From JBCCFK01 sp965262315 (GTDB taxonomy: Bacteria > Actinomycetota > Acidimicrobiia > Acidimicrobiales > UBA8592): a DNA stretch of 24,640 bases. The translations under genes were made by a program, and so were the position numbers. The stretch covers positions 1-24,640 of the forward strand of contig CBDHFJ010000094.1 in the NCBI GenBank assembly GCA_965262315.1, written 5' to 3'. The notes beneath the pieces are model-generated. The model ran no database searches. It saw only the letters and a program-made list of their open reading frames with translations, and had not been told where the DNA came from. Shown here in pieces: positions 7,463-14,442 of this stretch (position 1 is its first letter; the number at the start of each line of letters is the position of its first letter).

Positions 7463-8413
7463 ATGAAGAAGCACGAGACCCCGATGCGAGGCGCTCGAAT
7501 CACCGGGTACGGGACCGCCCTGCCCGAGAAGATCCTGACCAACGCCGACCTCGAGGAGATGGTCGACACCACCGACGAGTGGATCGTCGAACGCTCCGGC
7601 ATCCGGGAACGCCGCGTCGGCGGCAGCACCAGTGGGCTGGCCATCGAGGCCGCCCAGAAGGCCATGGACATGGCAGGCGTGTCACCCGACGAGATCGACA
7701 TGCTCCTCCTGGCCACCACCACCCCCGACGACCAGGTCCCCGGCACCGCGCCGACGGTGCAGAACGAACTCGGGCTGTCGTGTGGCGCCATGGACCTCAA
7801 TGCCGCCTGCTCGGGCTTCGTCTACGGCCTCGTCAACGCACACGGGCTCATCGGTGCCGGCTGCGACAAGGTGCTGCTGATCGGGTCCGAGTCGCTCAGC
7901 CGCATCGTCGACTACACCGACCGCGGGACCTGCATCCTGTTCGGTGACGGGGCCGGCGCCGTGGTGCTCGAGAGCACCGACGGCCCGGGCCAGTTGCTGG
8001 GCTGGGACCTCAACAGCCTGGGCAGCCTGCGCCACATCCTCTACGCCGAGATCGGCTCGACGATGAAGATGGAGGGCAAGGAGGTCTTCCGCCAGGCGGT
8101 GAAGGCCATGGTGTCGTCTGCGGAGGCCGCCATCGAGCGAGCCGGCGTCGATGTCCAGGAGATCAAGCTCGTCGTCCCCCACCAGGCCAACGTCCGCATC
8201 ATCGACAGCGCCATGAAGAAGCTCGGGCTGCCGGCCGACCGGGCTGCCTCGGTGCTCGAGCGGACGGGCAACACCTCGTCGGCATCGATTCCGCTGGCGC
8301 TCGCCGACGCGCTCGACAACGGTCGACTCGACGACGGCGATCTCGTCCTGCTGGTCGGCTTCGGGGCGGGGATGACCTCGGGCAGCGCCCTGCTCCGCTG
8401 GGGTGCGCAGTGA
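7463..8413 (+). CDS. fabH: Beta-ketoacyl-ACP synthase III, 316 aa
   Basis: FabH starts fatty acid synthesis by condensing an acyl-CoA primer with malonyl-ACP. The catalytic triad is intact: Cys116 in AACSGF, His240 in VVPHQAN and Asn270 in RTGNTSS. The substrate-binding start DTTDEWIVERSGIRERR is typical. Length matches the family. The ATG at 7463 has GAGGA 7 nt upstream, placed right at the fabD stop; the ATG at 7484 is a less likely alternative. The stop overlaps the GTG start of fabG (GTGA), so translation is coupled. Confidence 0.95.
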   Translation: MKKHETPMRGARITGYGTALPEKILTNADLEEMVDTTDEWIVERSGIRERRVGGSTSGLAIEAAQKAMDMAGVSPDEIDMLLLATTTPDDQVPGTAPTVQNELGLSCGAMDLNAACSGFVYGLVNAHGLIGAGCDKVLLIGSESLSRIVDYTDRGTCILFGDGAGAVVLESTDGPGQLLGWDLNSLGSLRHILYAEIGSTMKMEGKEVFRQAVKAMVSSAEAAIERAGVDVQEIKLVVPHQANVRIIDSAMKKLGLPADRAASVLERTGNTSSASIPLALADALDNGRLDDGDLVLLVGFGAGMTSGSALLRWGAQ

Positions 8414-9132
8414 GCGACACCGCTGACGGCAGAGTCGCGCTCGTCACCGGCGGGAACCGCGGTATCGGCCTCGCCGTCGCGCAACGCCTCGCCGACCAGG
8501 GGTACCGCGTGGCGGTCACCTACCGATCGGCCCCACCCGACGACGACCGCCTGCTGGCCGTCCCGTGCGACGTCACCGACGAGGCCGCGGTCGACGCCGC
8601 GTTCTCCCGGATCGAAGCCGAGCTCGGGCCGGTCGAGATCCTGGTGTCCAACGCCGGCATCACCAAGGACGGCCTGGTCCTGCGGATGTCCGAGGACGAC
8701 TTCACCTCGGTCATCGACGCGAACCTGACCTCCGGCTACCGCGTCGCGAAGCGCGCGGTGAAGGGGATGATGAAAGGCCGCTGGGGACGCATGGTGTTCG
8801 TCTCGTCCGTGGTGGGCCTCGGCGGCCAGGCCGGTCAAGCCAACTATGCCGCCTCCAAGGCCGGCCTCGTCGGCCTGTCGCGCTCGCTGGCCAAGGAGTT
8901 CGCGAGCCGCAACATCACCGTGAACATCGTGGCTCCGGGCCCGGTGCAGACCGATATGATCGACGCCCTCACTGACGACCAGAAGGAAGGCATCCTCGGC
9001 GTGGTCCCCCTGGGACGCTTCGCCCAACCCGACGAGATCGCCGCTTCGGTCGCCTTCCTGGCGTCCGAAGACGCCGGTTTCATCACCGGTGCCATCCTTC
9101 CCGTCGACGGCGGGCTCGCCATGGGTTCGTGA
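8410..9132 (+). CDS. fabG: 3-oxoacyl-ACP reductase, 240 aa
   Basis: FabG is an NADPH-dependent SDR that reduces 3-ketoacyl-ACP in the elongation cycle. The cofactor motif TGGNRGIG (13-20), NAG (81-83), Ser133 in FVSSVVG and the Tyr146/Lys150 pair in NYAASK are all present, and the C-terminus has GAILPVDGG. The SSVVGLGGQAGQANY sequence is characteristic of FabG rather than generic SDRs, and the position between fabH and acpP supports the call. The GTG start at 8410 overlaps the fabH TGA by four bases. Confidence 0.94.
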   Translation: MSDTADGRVALVTGGNRGIGLAVAQRLADQGYRVAVTYRSAPPDDDRLLAVPCDVTDEAAVDAAFSRIEAELGPVEILVSNAGITKDGLVLRMSEDDFTSVIDANLTSGYRVAKRAVKGMMKGRWGRMVFVSSVVGLGGQAGQANYAASKAGLVGLSRSLAKEFASRNITVNIVAPGPVQTDMIDALTDDQKEGILGVVPLGRFAQPDEIAASVAFLASEDAGFITGAILPVDGGLAMGS

Positions 9133-9163
9133 GGACCCTTTCCACCAAGGAGACAGCAATACC

Positions 9164-9400
9164 GTGAGTGACGATCAGTTCGCCCGCTTCCAGAAGTGCG
9201 CCGTCGAAGTCCTGTCGGTCGAAGAGACCCAGGTGACGAAGGAAGCCTCCTTCGCCGACGACCTCGACGCCGACAGCCTCGACCTCGTCGAGCTGGTGAT
9301 GGCGCTCGAGGAAGAGTTCGACGTCACCGTCGAAGAAGAAGAACTCGAGGGCATCGAAACCGTCGGTGCCGCCTTCGACCTCGTCGTCGGCAAGCTCTGA
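9164..9400 (+). CDS. acpP: Acyl carrier protein, 78 aa
   Basis: ACP carries the growing acyl chain on a 4'-phosphopantetheine arm. Ser38 in DADSLDLVELVM is the attachment residue. The protein is small and very acidic, as expected (EEEFDVTVEEEELEGIETVG). The GTG at 9164 is chosen over an upstream in-frame ATG because AAGGAG sits 10 nt before it and because the product then has the standard length. It lies between fabG and fabF, and its TGA shares one base with the fabF ATG (TGATG). Confidence 0.96.
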   Translation: MSDDQFARFQKCAVEVLSVEETQVTKEASFADDLDADSLDLVELVMALEEEFDVTVEEEELEGIETVGAAFDLVVGKL

Positions 9401-10578
9401 TGCGACGCGTCGCCGTCACCGGCGTTGGCGTCGTTGCCAACTGCGGCATCGGCAAGGACGCGTTCTGGGACGGGCTTCTCGCCGGACCTCCCGAGCACGG
9501 CTTCGACGTGGTCGACTTCGACCCGACGGCCTACTTCGAGAATCCCAAGGAAGCCCGCCGCACCGACAAGTTCACCCACTTCGCCCTGGCCGCCGCCCAC
9601 GAGGCGCTGGAACAGGCAGGTGAGCTCGTCGCCGACCCCGCCAAGATCGGTGTGTGGGTCGGCACTGGCGTCGGCGGCATCGAGACACTCGAGGAACAGA
9701 TCCAGAACTTCCTCGAGAAGGGGCCTCGCCGGGTCTCGCCGTTCCTCGTCCCCATGATGATGGCCAACGCCGGACCGGCGGCCATCTCGATGAAGTACGG
9801 CTTCCAGGGGCCGTGCGAGAACACCGTGACCGCCTGCGCGGCCGGCACCCACTCCATCGGCCGGGGCGCGGACCTGATCCGCCTCGGCAAGTGCGACGTG
9901 GTCATCGCCGGCGGCTCCGAGGCCGCCAAGAGCCCGGTCGCCAAGCAGGGGTTCATCAACATGACGGCGACGTCCGGCTCGGGAATCTCGCGTCCCTTCG
10001 ACGTCGAGCGTGACGGCTTCATGCACAGCGAGGGCGCCGGGATCCTGGTGCTCGAGGACTGGGACATGGCCGTCGGGCGCGGCGCCACCATCGTCGCCGA
10101 GGTGCTGGGCTCGGCCTCCACCGCGGATGCCCACCACATCACCGCCCCCGCACCCGGCGGGTCCGGCGCGGTGCGGTCGATGGAGCTCGCCATGGAGGAC
10201 GCCGGCATCACCGCGTCCGACGTGGCCTCGATCAACGCCCATGGCACGTCGACCCCGCTGAACGACGCAGCCGAGGCCGAGGCCGTGTCCAAGGTGTTCG
10301 GATCCAACGGCCCGCCGATGACCGCCACCAAGGGTGTCACCGGCCACGCGCTGGGTGCCGCAGGTGCCATCGAAGCGGTCGCCGTCGTGCTCTCCATGCA
10401 GCACGAGGTCCTGCCGCCCACCCATGGCTACGCCACGCCGGATCCCGAGATGCCCGAGATCAACCTGGTCACTGGAGAACCCCAGTCGTGGACGCCCGGC
10501 CCCACCCTGTCGAACAGCTTCGGCTTCGGCGGCCACAACGGCCACGCGACGTGGTACTGGGCGGCCACGGGTTCCTGA
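9400..10578 (+). CDS. fabF: Beta-ketoacyl-ACP synthase II, 392 aa
   Basis: FabF condenses acyl-ACP with malonyl-ACP in each elongation round. The Cys-His-His triad is intact: Cys146 in VTACAAGTHS, His281 in INAHGTSTPLND and His316 in KGVTGHALGAAGA, with Lys311 just before. The C-terminal SNSFGFGGHN is also present. At 392 residues it is slightly shorter than typical FabF (about 410), mostly at the N-terminus. The start ATG overlaps the acpP stop by one base. It is the last intact gene of the operon. Confidence 0.95.
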   Translation: MRRVAVTGVGVVANCGIGKDAFWDGLLAGPPEHGFDVVDFDPTAYFENPKEARRTDKFTHFALAAAHEALEQAGELVADPAKIGVWVGTGVGGIETLEEQIQNFLEKGPRRVSPFLVPMMMANAGPAAISMKYGFQGPCENTVTACAAGTHSIGRGADLIRLGKCDVVIAGGSEAAKSPVAKQGFINMTATSGSGISRPFDVERDGFMHSEGAGILVLEDWDMAVGRGATIVAEVLGSASTADAHHITAPAPGGSGAVRSMELAMEDAGITASDVASINAHGTSTPLNDAAEAEAVSKVFGSNGPPMTATKGVTGHALGAAGAIEAVAVVLSMQHEVLPPTHGYATPDPEMPEINLVTGEPQSWTPGPTLSNSFGFGGHNGHATWYWAATGS

Positions 10579-10756
10579 CGCAGCCCGGCGAGCACAACAC
10601 CACGCCAACCCGAGCCACGGACACGCGATCTCAGACCCTGGTGGGGTCAGCTGGACGCGTCCCACGGCTGGCCAGTGGCCGACCTGGTCGACCCCGGCCG
10701 TGGGGCGAGCGGATCCTGAACACCTTCATCGCCGGCTCCACCACTGGTGGTCGCTG

Positions 10757-11060
10757 GTGACCATCGGTGAAGGCGAGGGCGAGATCTTCGACGAGGACGG
10801 CGTCCGTCGACCGTGGGCCGTGTGTGGTGCCCGAGCTGCGCTCCACGGGCTGAGCATCGGCGAGGCGCTCGAGGCCATGCGCTGGGCGCCGCCACCTGCT
10901 TCACCTCGACAGCGGGTCGGCTCCATCGAGGTCGGGAAAGGCCGACCTCGTGATCTTGAGCAACGATCCGTTCGCCACCGGGGAGAACACGCTGCTCGAC
11001 GCTTCGGTGTTGTGGACCATGACCCGCGGCCAGGTCGTCCACAACACGGGCGGGTTCTAG
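10757..11060 (+). pseudogene. C-terminal remnant of an amidohydrolase-type enzyme
   Basis: Just after fabF, two plus frames together spell the end of a metal-dependent amidohydrolase (YtcJ-like). One frame reads GEIFDEDGVRRPWAV, then LHGLSIGEALEAMRW, then VGSIEVGK. A one-base shift near 10,940 then continues as ADLVILSNDPFATGE and ends TMTRGQVVHNTGGF at the TAG at 11058-11060. The G-S-I-E-V-G-K-x-A-D-L-V-I-L block is the family's typical C-terminal strand. There is at least one further shift near 10,895. The metal-binding N-terminal barrel is not visible in 10,579-10,757, so this is a truncated leftover and not just a sequencing slip. The upstream limit is uncertain. Confidence 0.55.
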
Positions 11061-11061
11061 C

Positions 11062-11484
11062 TCAGGCCATCACGAACATCAGCTCGGCCGCGCAGGCCAC
11101 CTCGCCGCCGACGCTTGCCGTCCCCGTGGCCTTGCCGGCCCGGGCCGACATCCGGACCACCTCGAGGCGCAGATCGAGGCGATCGCCCGGCACCACCTGG
11201 CGGCGGAACCGTGCCTTGTCGAGCCCGCCGAACAAGGGCAGCTTGTCCTGGTACGCCTCGTCGAGCAGCACCACGTAGGCGCCGAGCTGGGCGATGGCCT
11301 CGGCCTGCAGGACCCCGGGCAGCGTGGGCCGGCCCGGGAAGTGGCCGGCGAAGAACGCCTCGTCGCCGGTCAACTGCCAGTAGCCCTCGGCCCACTGCCC
11401 CGCCTCCATGCCCGTGACCTCGGTGAGGAACAGGAACGGGTCCCGGTGCGGGATGACATCGGCGGGAGCAGGGAATTCGGCCAT
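11062..11484 (-). CDS. fabZ: 3-hydroxyacyl-ACP dehydratase, FabZ-like hotdog protein, 140 aa
   Basis: This protein would dehydrate 3-hydroxyacyl-ACP to trans-2-enoyl-ACP, the FAS II step not encoded in the fabD-fabF operon. The IPHRDPFLFL start, His48 in AGHFPGRPTLPGVLQAEA and the partner Glu62 match FabZ catalytic residues. The length is right for the family. There is no Shine-Dalgarno at the ATG at 11484, but TAGGGT lies exactly 6 nt upstream, suggesting a leaderless transcript. It is on the opposite strand from the fab operon, so it is separately transcribed. A non-FAS hotdog dehydratase is possible, but the motif match is good. Confidence 0.85.
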   Translation of the reverse strand: MAEFPAPADVIPHRDPFLFLTEVTGMEAGQWAEGYWQLTGDEAFFAGHFPGRPTLPGVLQAEAIAQLGAYVVLLDEAYQDKLPLFGGLDKARFRRQVVPGDRLDLRLEVVRMSARAGKATGTASVGGEVACAAELMFVMA

Positions 11485-11490
11485 TTCGGC

Positions 11491-11496
11491 ACCCTA
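11491..11496 (-). promoter_or_regulatory. -10 box (TAGGGT) 6 nt before fabZ
   Basis: TAGGGT (minus) is followed by GCCGAA and then the ATG at 11484. It matches the leaderless arrangement found at three other starts in the window. Confidence 0.55.
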
Positions 11497-11580
11497 GCCC
11501 GACGGCATCACCTCCCCGACAACCGCGCCCACCACAGCGCTCTGTGCCGGCTCGAGGCCACCGGACGGCCGCCAAAACGG

Positions 11581-11612
11581 CGATGGGGACCGCCCGGAGG
11601 CGGTCCCCATCG
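11581..11612 (-). terminator. Intrinsic terminator of the HU gene
   Basis: A perfect 14-bp stem, CGATGGGGACCGCC, with a 4-base loop begins about 20 nt after the HU stop on the minus strand. It is followed by CCGTTTTGG, a short T-run. It separates HU from fabZ. Confidence 0.8.
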
Positions 11613-11632
11613 GTGCTTTCAGTCCTGGGTGA

Positions 11633-11917
11633 TCAGGTCGAAGCCTTGGCGGCGGCCTTGAGCTTGGAGCCGGCGCTGACCTTCATGGCGTTGGCGCCGG
11701 GGACCTCGATGGCCTCACCCGTCTGCGGGTTGCGGCCGGTACGAGGGCCGCGGTAGGTGCGCTCGAAGCTCACGAAACCGGTGATCGTGATCTTGTCGCC
11801 CTTGCCGGCCACCTCTTCGGTCACCACGTCTTCCAGCGCCTTGAGCACGGCGTCAGCGTCGGTCTTGCTCACGCCGGCCTTCTCAGCCAGAGCGTCGACG
11901 AGTTCGGACTTGTTCAT
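11633..11917 (-). CDS. hup: HU-family DNA-binding protein, 94 aa
   Basis: This is a nucleoid-associated protein that bends DNA as a dimer. It starts MNKSELVDALAEKAG and contains the ITGFVSFE strand and the DNA-binding-arm signature GRNPQTGE (61-68), with a basic Ala/Lys-rich end. It is the standard length for HU, without the long Lys-rich tail of mycobacterial HupB. The ATG at 11917 is fixed by a strong AGGAGG about 8 nt upstream; the frame stays open further upstream but that part is not HU. It has its own terminator and an AT-richer promoter region. Confidence 0.95.
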   Translation of the reverse strand: MNKSELVDALAEKAGVSKTDADAVLKALEDVVTEEVAGKGDKITITGFVSFERTYRGPRTGRNPQTGEAIEVPGANAMKVSAGSKLKAAAKAST

Positions 11918-12008
11918 GGGTTTCCTCCTGGTCCCCTGGTCCCGAGTTCGGGATCTAGTGCTGCCTCTCGAGCAGCGGCCCTGGGGTCGTTCTCGAGACA
12001 GAGGCCAA

Positions 12009-12040
12009 ATTACACCCGTGTAGTGACAAATCCCCGTCAA
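12009..12040 (-). promoter_or_regulatory. Candidate HU promoter
   Basis: On the minus strand TTGACG (12040-12035) and TGTAAT (12014-12009) stand in the most AT-rich stretch near the gene. The 20-bp spacing is longer than ideal, so the exact hexamers are uncertain. The HU leader would be about 85 nt. Confidence 0.35.
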
Positions 12041-12085
12041 TCAGCCGAATTCACGTAGAAGGCACTACAGATCACGTTCGGGTGT

Positions 12086-12274
12086 TCAGGCGCGTGTGCC
12101 CGCCCCGAACCTCAACAGCGACGCCCGAACCTCGAGCAGGAACCGGACCTGTGCCGAGCAATGCTCGCACGACAGGAGATGGCTGGTGATGCGATCCACA
12201 TCCTCGTGGTCGAGCTCGTCGTCCACGTAGGCATCGAGCCGACGGGCGGCGTATCGATGTTCCAACCAGGTCAT
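12086..12274 (-). CDS. Small zinc-finger anti-sigma-like protein, 62 aa
   Basis: This protein begins MTWLEHRYAARRLDAYVDDE and carries His32-X3-Cys36-X2-Cys39 (HLLSCEHC), the zf-HC2/ZAS motif of ECF anti-sigma factors of the RsrA/ChrR type. The LDAYVDDELDHEDVDRI helix is typical of the sigma-binding part. It has no membrane segment, so it is probably cytoplasmic. It stands divergent from the ECF sigma gene 89 bp away, while that sigma already has a co-transcribed anti-sigma of similar type. The ATG at 12274 is chosen because the longer frame adds an Arg-rich, non-family extension. Binding to this particular sigma is inferred. Confidence 0.7.
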   Translation of the reverse strand: MTWLEHRYAARRLDAYVDDELDHEDVDRITSHLLSCEHCSAQVRFLLEVRASLLRFGAGTRA

Positions 12275-12279
12275 GCCAC

Positions 12280-12302
12280 GTAAACCCCGGGTAAAGCCCC
12301 GG
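12280..12302. repeat. Abutting direct repeat in the sigma/anti-sigma spacer
   Basis: GTAAACCCCGG is followed immediately by GTAAAGCCCCGG, two near-identical 11-12 bp units in the divergent spacer. It may be an operator or an ECF-type promoter element for the small anti-sigma gene. This is inferred from position only. Confidence 0.35.
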
Positions 12303-12351
12303 CCATTCCGCGTGATCCTCCGCCGGCACCGGACAGGCGTCACCCACCCAC

Positions 12352-12357
12352 TACTCT
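12352..12357 (+). promoter_or_regulatory. -10 box (TACTCT) 6 nt before the sigma factor start
   Basis: TACTCT is followed by CCTGAC and then the GTG at 12364. With no Shine-Dalgarno present, this indicates a leaderless mRNA. Confidence 0.55.
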
Positions 12358-12363
12358 CCTGAC

Positions 12364-12930
12364 GTGGCCGAACAGGAGACAGAGGAGCGCGACGAGGCTG
12401 CGGCCAAGGCGAAGTTCGACGAGTACGTCCTTCCCGAGGTCGACGTGATGTTCCGTGTGGCGATGTCGCTGACCCGCAACAGCGCCGATGCCGAGGACCT
12501 CGTCCAGGACGCTCTGCTCCGGGCCTACCGGGCCATCCACCGCTTCGACGGCCGCTATCCCCGGGCCTGGCTGCTCACCATCCTCCGCAACGCACAGGTG
12601 AACCGGGTTCGCCGCAAACGCCCGGAGCTGCTCCGCGACCCCGACGCCACGATGGAGCGGGTGGCCGACACCAGCGACGGCGGAAGAACCGCGGAAGAAC
12701 TCGTGGTCGACATGGGTTTCGACGCCGAGGTCGAGAAGGCCTTCGAGGGCCTGTCGGACAAGTTCCGGGAGGTCGTCGTCATGGTGGACATCGACGGTCT
12801 CTCCTACCAGGAGGCCGCTGACCGCCTGGGGGTTCCGGTGGGAACGATCATGAGTCGGCTCCATCGGGCCCGGAAGCGGATCAAGAAACAGCTCGAGGCG
12901 GCGGGCCTCGGACCCAGGGAGAACGCATGA
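12364..12930 (+). CDS. ECF RNA polymerase sigma factor (SigR/SigH/RpoE-like), 188 aa
   Basis: This is an alternative sigma factor that directs RNA polymerase to stress promoters. Region 2 spans about residues 20-85 (FRVAMSLTRNSADAEDLVQD, then AWLLTILRNAQVNRVRRK). Region 4 spans about 122-176, with the helix-turn-helix SYQEAADRLGVPVGTIMSRL followed by HRARKRIKKQL. The protein resembles the SigR/SigH thiol-stress group in region 2 wording and in its coupled zinc anti-sigma gene (ATGA overlap at 12927-12930). The GTG start is supported by the TACTCT box exactly 6 nt upstream. The actual stress signal is not shown by the sequence. Confidence 0.92.
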   Translation: MAEQETEERDEAAAKAKFDEYVLPEVDVMFRVAMSLTRNSADAEDLVQDALLRAYRAIHRFDGRYPRAWLLTILRNAQVNRVRRKRPELLRDPDATMERVADTSDGGRTAEELVVDMGFDAEVEKAFEGLSDKFREVVVMVDIDGLSYQEAADRLGVPVGTIMSRLHRARKRIKKQLEAAGLGPRENA

Positions 12931-13205
12931 GGCTCAAACGACGCTTCTGGCGGAAGGACGCCGAGCTGAACTGCCGCGAGGTGGGTCAGGTGCTCCAGGC
13001 GTACCTGGACGGTGAGCTCGCCGACGAAGACGCCCCCCTGGTCGCCGCCCACCTCGAAGAGTGCCGCCTGTGTGGCCTCGAGGCCGCCTCTTACGAGCGC
13101 ATCAAGGCCGCGCTGGCCCAGCCGATGCCCGAGGGCGCCGACCCCGAGGCCATCGACCGGCTGCGAAGCTTCGGGCGAGACCTCGCCGCCTTCGACGAGG
13201 ACTGA
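12927..13205 (+). CDS. Zinc-binding anti-sigma factor (zf-HC2), 92 aa
   Basis: This is the cognate inhibitor of the preceding sigma factor by context. It has Cys16 in ELNCREVGQVLQAYLDGEL and His42-X3-Cys46-X2-Cys49 (HLEECRLC), the RsrA-type ZAS zinc site in which thiol oxidation can release the sigma factor. The C-terminal part (ADPEAIDRLRSFGRDLAAF) is a helix with no membrane segment, so the protein is cytoplasmic. Its ATG overlaps the sigma stop by four bases, ensuring balanced synthesis. Redox control is family knowledge; the residues needed for it are visible. Confidence 0.88.
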   Translation: MRLKRRFWRKDAELNCREVGQVLQAYLDGELADEDAPLVAAHLEECRLCGLEAASYERIKAALAQPMPEGADPEAIDRLRSFGRDLAAFDED

Positions 13206-13214
13206 GCGCCGCCC

Positions 13215-14441
13215 TCAGGGCAGGATCGTCGTGCCGGGGTGAAAGGTGCCCCAGGCGAACCAGAACGTGTCCAGGTGGACCACCGGCTCGAGCCGGGTGC
13301 CCGCCAGCGGACCGTCCTCGGCGATGCCGAAGATCGTCCAGGTGCTGGCGGTCTGGTCGTCCACGAACCCCGCGTCGGTCCGGCGGAACGTCAGCGTCTG
13401 GCCATCGGCTTCGGCCACGAAGACGGCGGACGCACCGATGTCGTCGCCGCCGCTGACGGTCACACCCTCGAGCGCCGACGCGGTGCCCGGCAGGTTCCAC
13501 ACGGTCAGGGGGCGGCCGGCCACGTCCAGGGCCACCACACCGGTGTCGGACACCAGCTGATGGGGCACGGCCACGGCCTCACCGTCGAGGTCGATGCCGA
13601 TCACCCGGTCCTTGGCAGGCAGACGGGGGTCGACGGCGTCGGTGATGAACCGCTGGATCGGGTCCGCCTCGTCCTCGTAGCCCGGGTACGGATTGCGGCC
13701 GTAGTCCCGGTCGAATCCGGTGTCTCGGCTCAGCACCAGCCCGTCGGGGAACCGTGCGCGGAAGTCGCCCCACGACACGACGGCGCTGGAGACGAAGTCG
13801 AGCTCGGCGCCGGTCAGTTCGCCGGCCACGGCGGTGCCGTCGAAGTGGGTCCACAGGGTCTCGGTCTGGCGGTCGTACATCACCATCGACGACTGGGTGA
13901 GCGCGCCAGACGTGCCGAAGTCGAGAATCCGGTCCCCGACCCGGCGGTCGTAGGCGATCGCGGAGTTGCACAAGGGGCAGTACGAGACCGTGATCGGCCG
14001 TCCGCCGATGGTGTCGTTCACCAGCTCGTGCCAGGTGAGGATCTCGAGCGGGTAGGCCCGCACGTCGCCGCCGACGTCGACCACGACCACCGGTGCGTTG
14101 TCGGTCAGGAAGTCGACGGCCCCCGCCGGCACACACTTGGGGTCGTCGATCGCCGGAATGCCGTCGGCGCGCAGCACGGGGACGATGCGGCCCCGATCGA
14201 CGATCGGCGGGGGGACGCTCCGGGCGAGGTCCTGACCGAGGATCCAGTCGAGCCCCGAGGTGCTCACGTCCTCGGGACTCGACTGGATCGGATTCTCCGT
14301 ACAGGCGCTGGGATCGGCGTCCAGCGTCGGCGCGGTGATCGCGCCGTCGGTCGCCCGCGGCTCGATGCCACTGGTCTGCGCGCACGCGACGGCGAGGACC
14401 GCCGTCGCCGCCAACAGGACGAACAGCCGGGGGCGACCCAT
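13215..14441 (-). CDS. DUF3179 domain lipoprotein, 408 aa
   Basis: This is an exported protein of unknown function. The N-terminus has a basic start, a hydrophobic stretch (residues 6-19) and a lipobox-like A-V-A-C with Cys20, so it is probably a lipid-anchored surface protein. The DUF3179 core is clear: AYPLEILTWHELVND (129-143), then ITVSYCPLCNSAIAYDR with Cys155-X2-Cys158, and SGALTQSSMVMYDRQTETLW. The CPLC pair and conserved His and Glu could bind metal or be redox-active, but I know of no established activity. Its ATG is one base past the stop of the upstream flavoprotein (TGA-A-ATG), so the two are coupled. Confidence 0.88.
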   Translation of the reverse strand: MGRPRLFVLLAATAVLAVACAQTSGIEPRATDGAITAPTLDADPSACTENPIQSSPEDVSTSGLDWILGQDLARSVPPPIVDRGRIVPVLRADGIPAIDDPKCVPAGAVDFLTDNAPVVVVDVGGDVRAYPLEILTWHELVNDTIGGRPITVSYCPLCNSAIAYDRRVGDRILDFGTSGALTQSSMVMYDRQTETLWTHFDGTAVAGELTGAELDFVSSAVVSWGDFRARFPDGLVLSRDTGFDRDYGRNPYPGYEDEADPIQRFITDAVDPRLPAKDRVIGIDLDGEAVAVPHQLVSDTGVVALDVAGRPLTVWNLPGTASALEGVTVSGGDDIGASAVFVAEADGQTLTFRRTDAGFVDDQTASTWTIFGIAEDGPLAGTRLEPVVHLDTFWFAWGTFHPGTTILP

Positions 14442-14442
14442 T

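Noticed and set aside
10635..10649. fabF terminator hairpin GACCC-TGGTG-GGGTC
   Set aside because: The stem is only 5 bp with no T-run, so it is too weak to call.
10738..10754. Second copy of the fabD-leader palindrome (shared 12-mer CACTGGTGGTCG)
   Set aside because: Only one arm and the centre match, and it lies in degraded coding sequence after fabF; chance similarity is the simpler reading.
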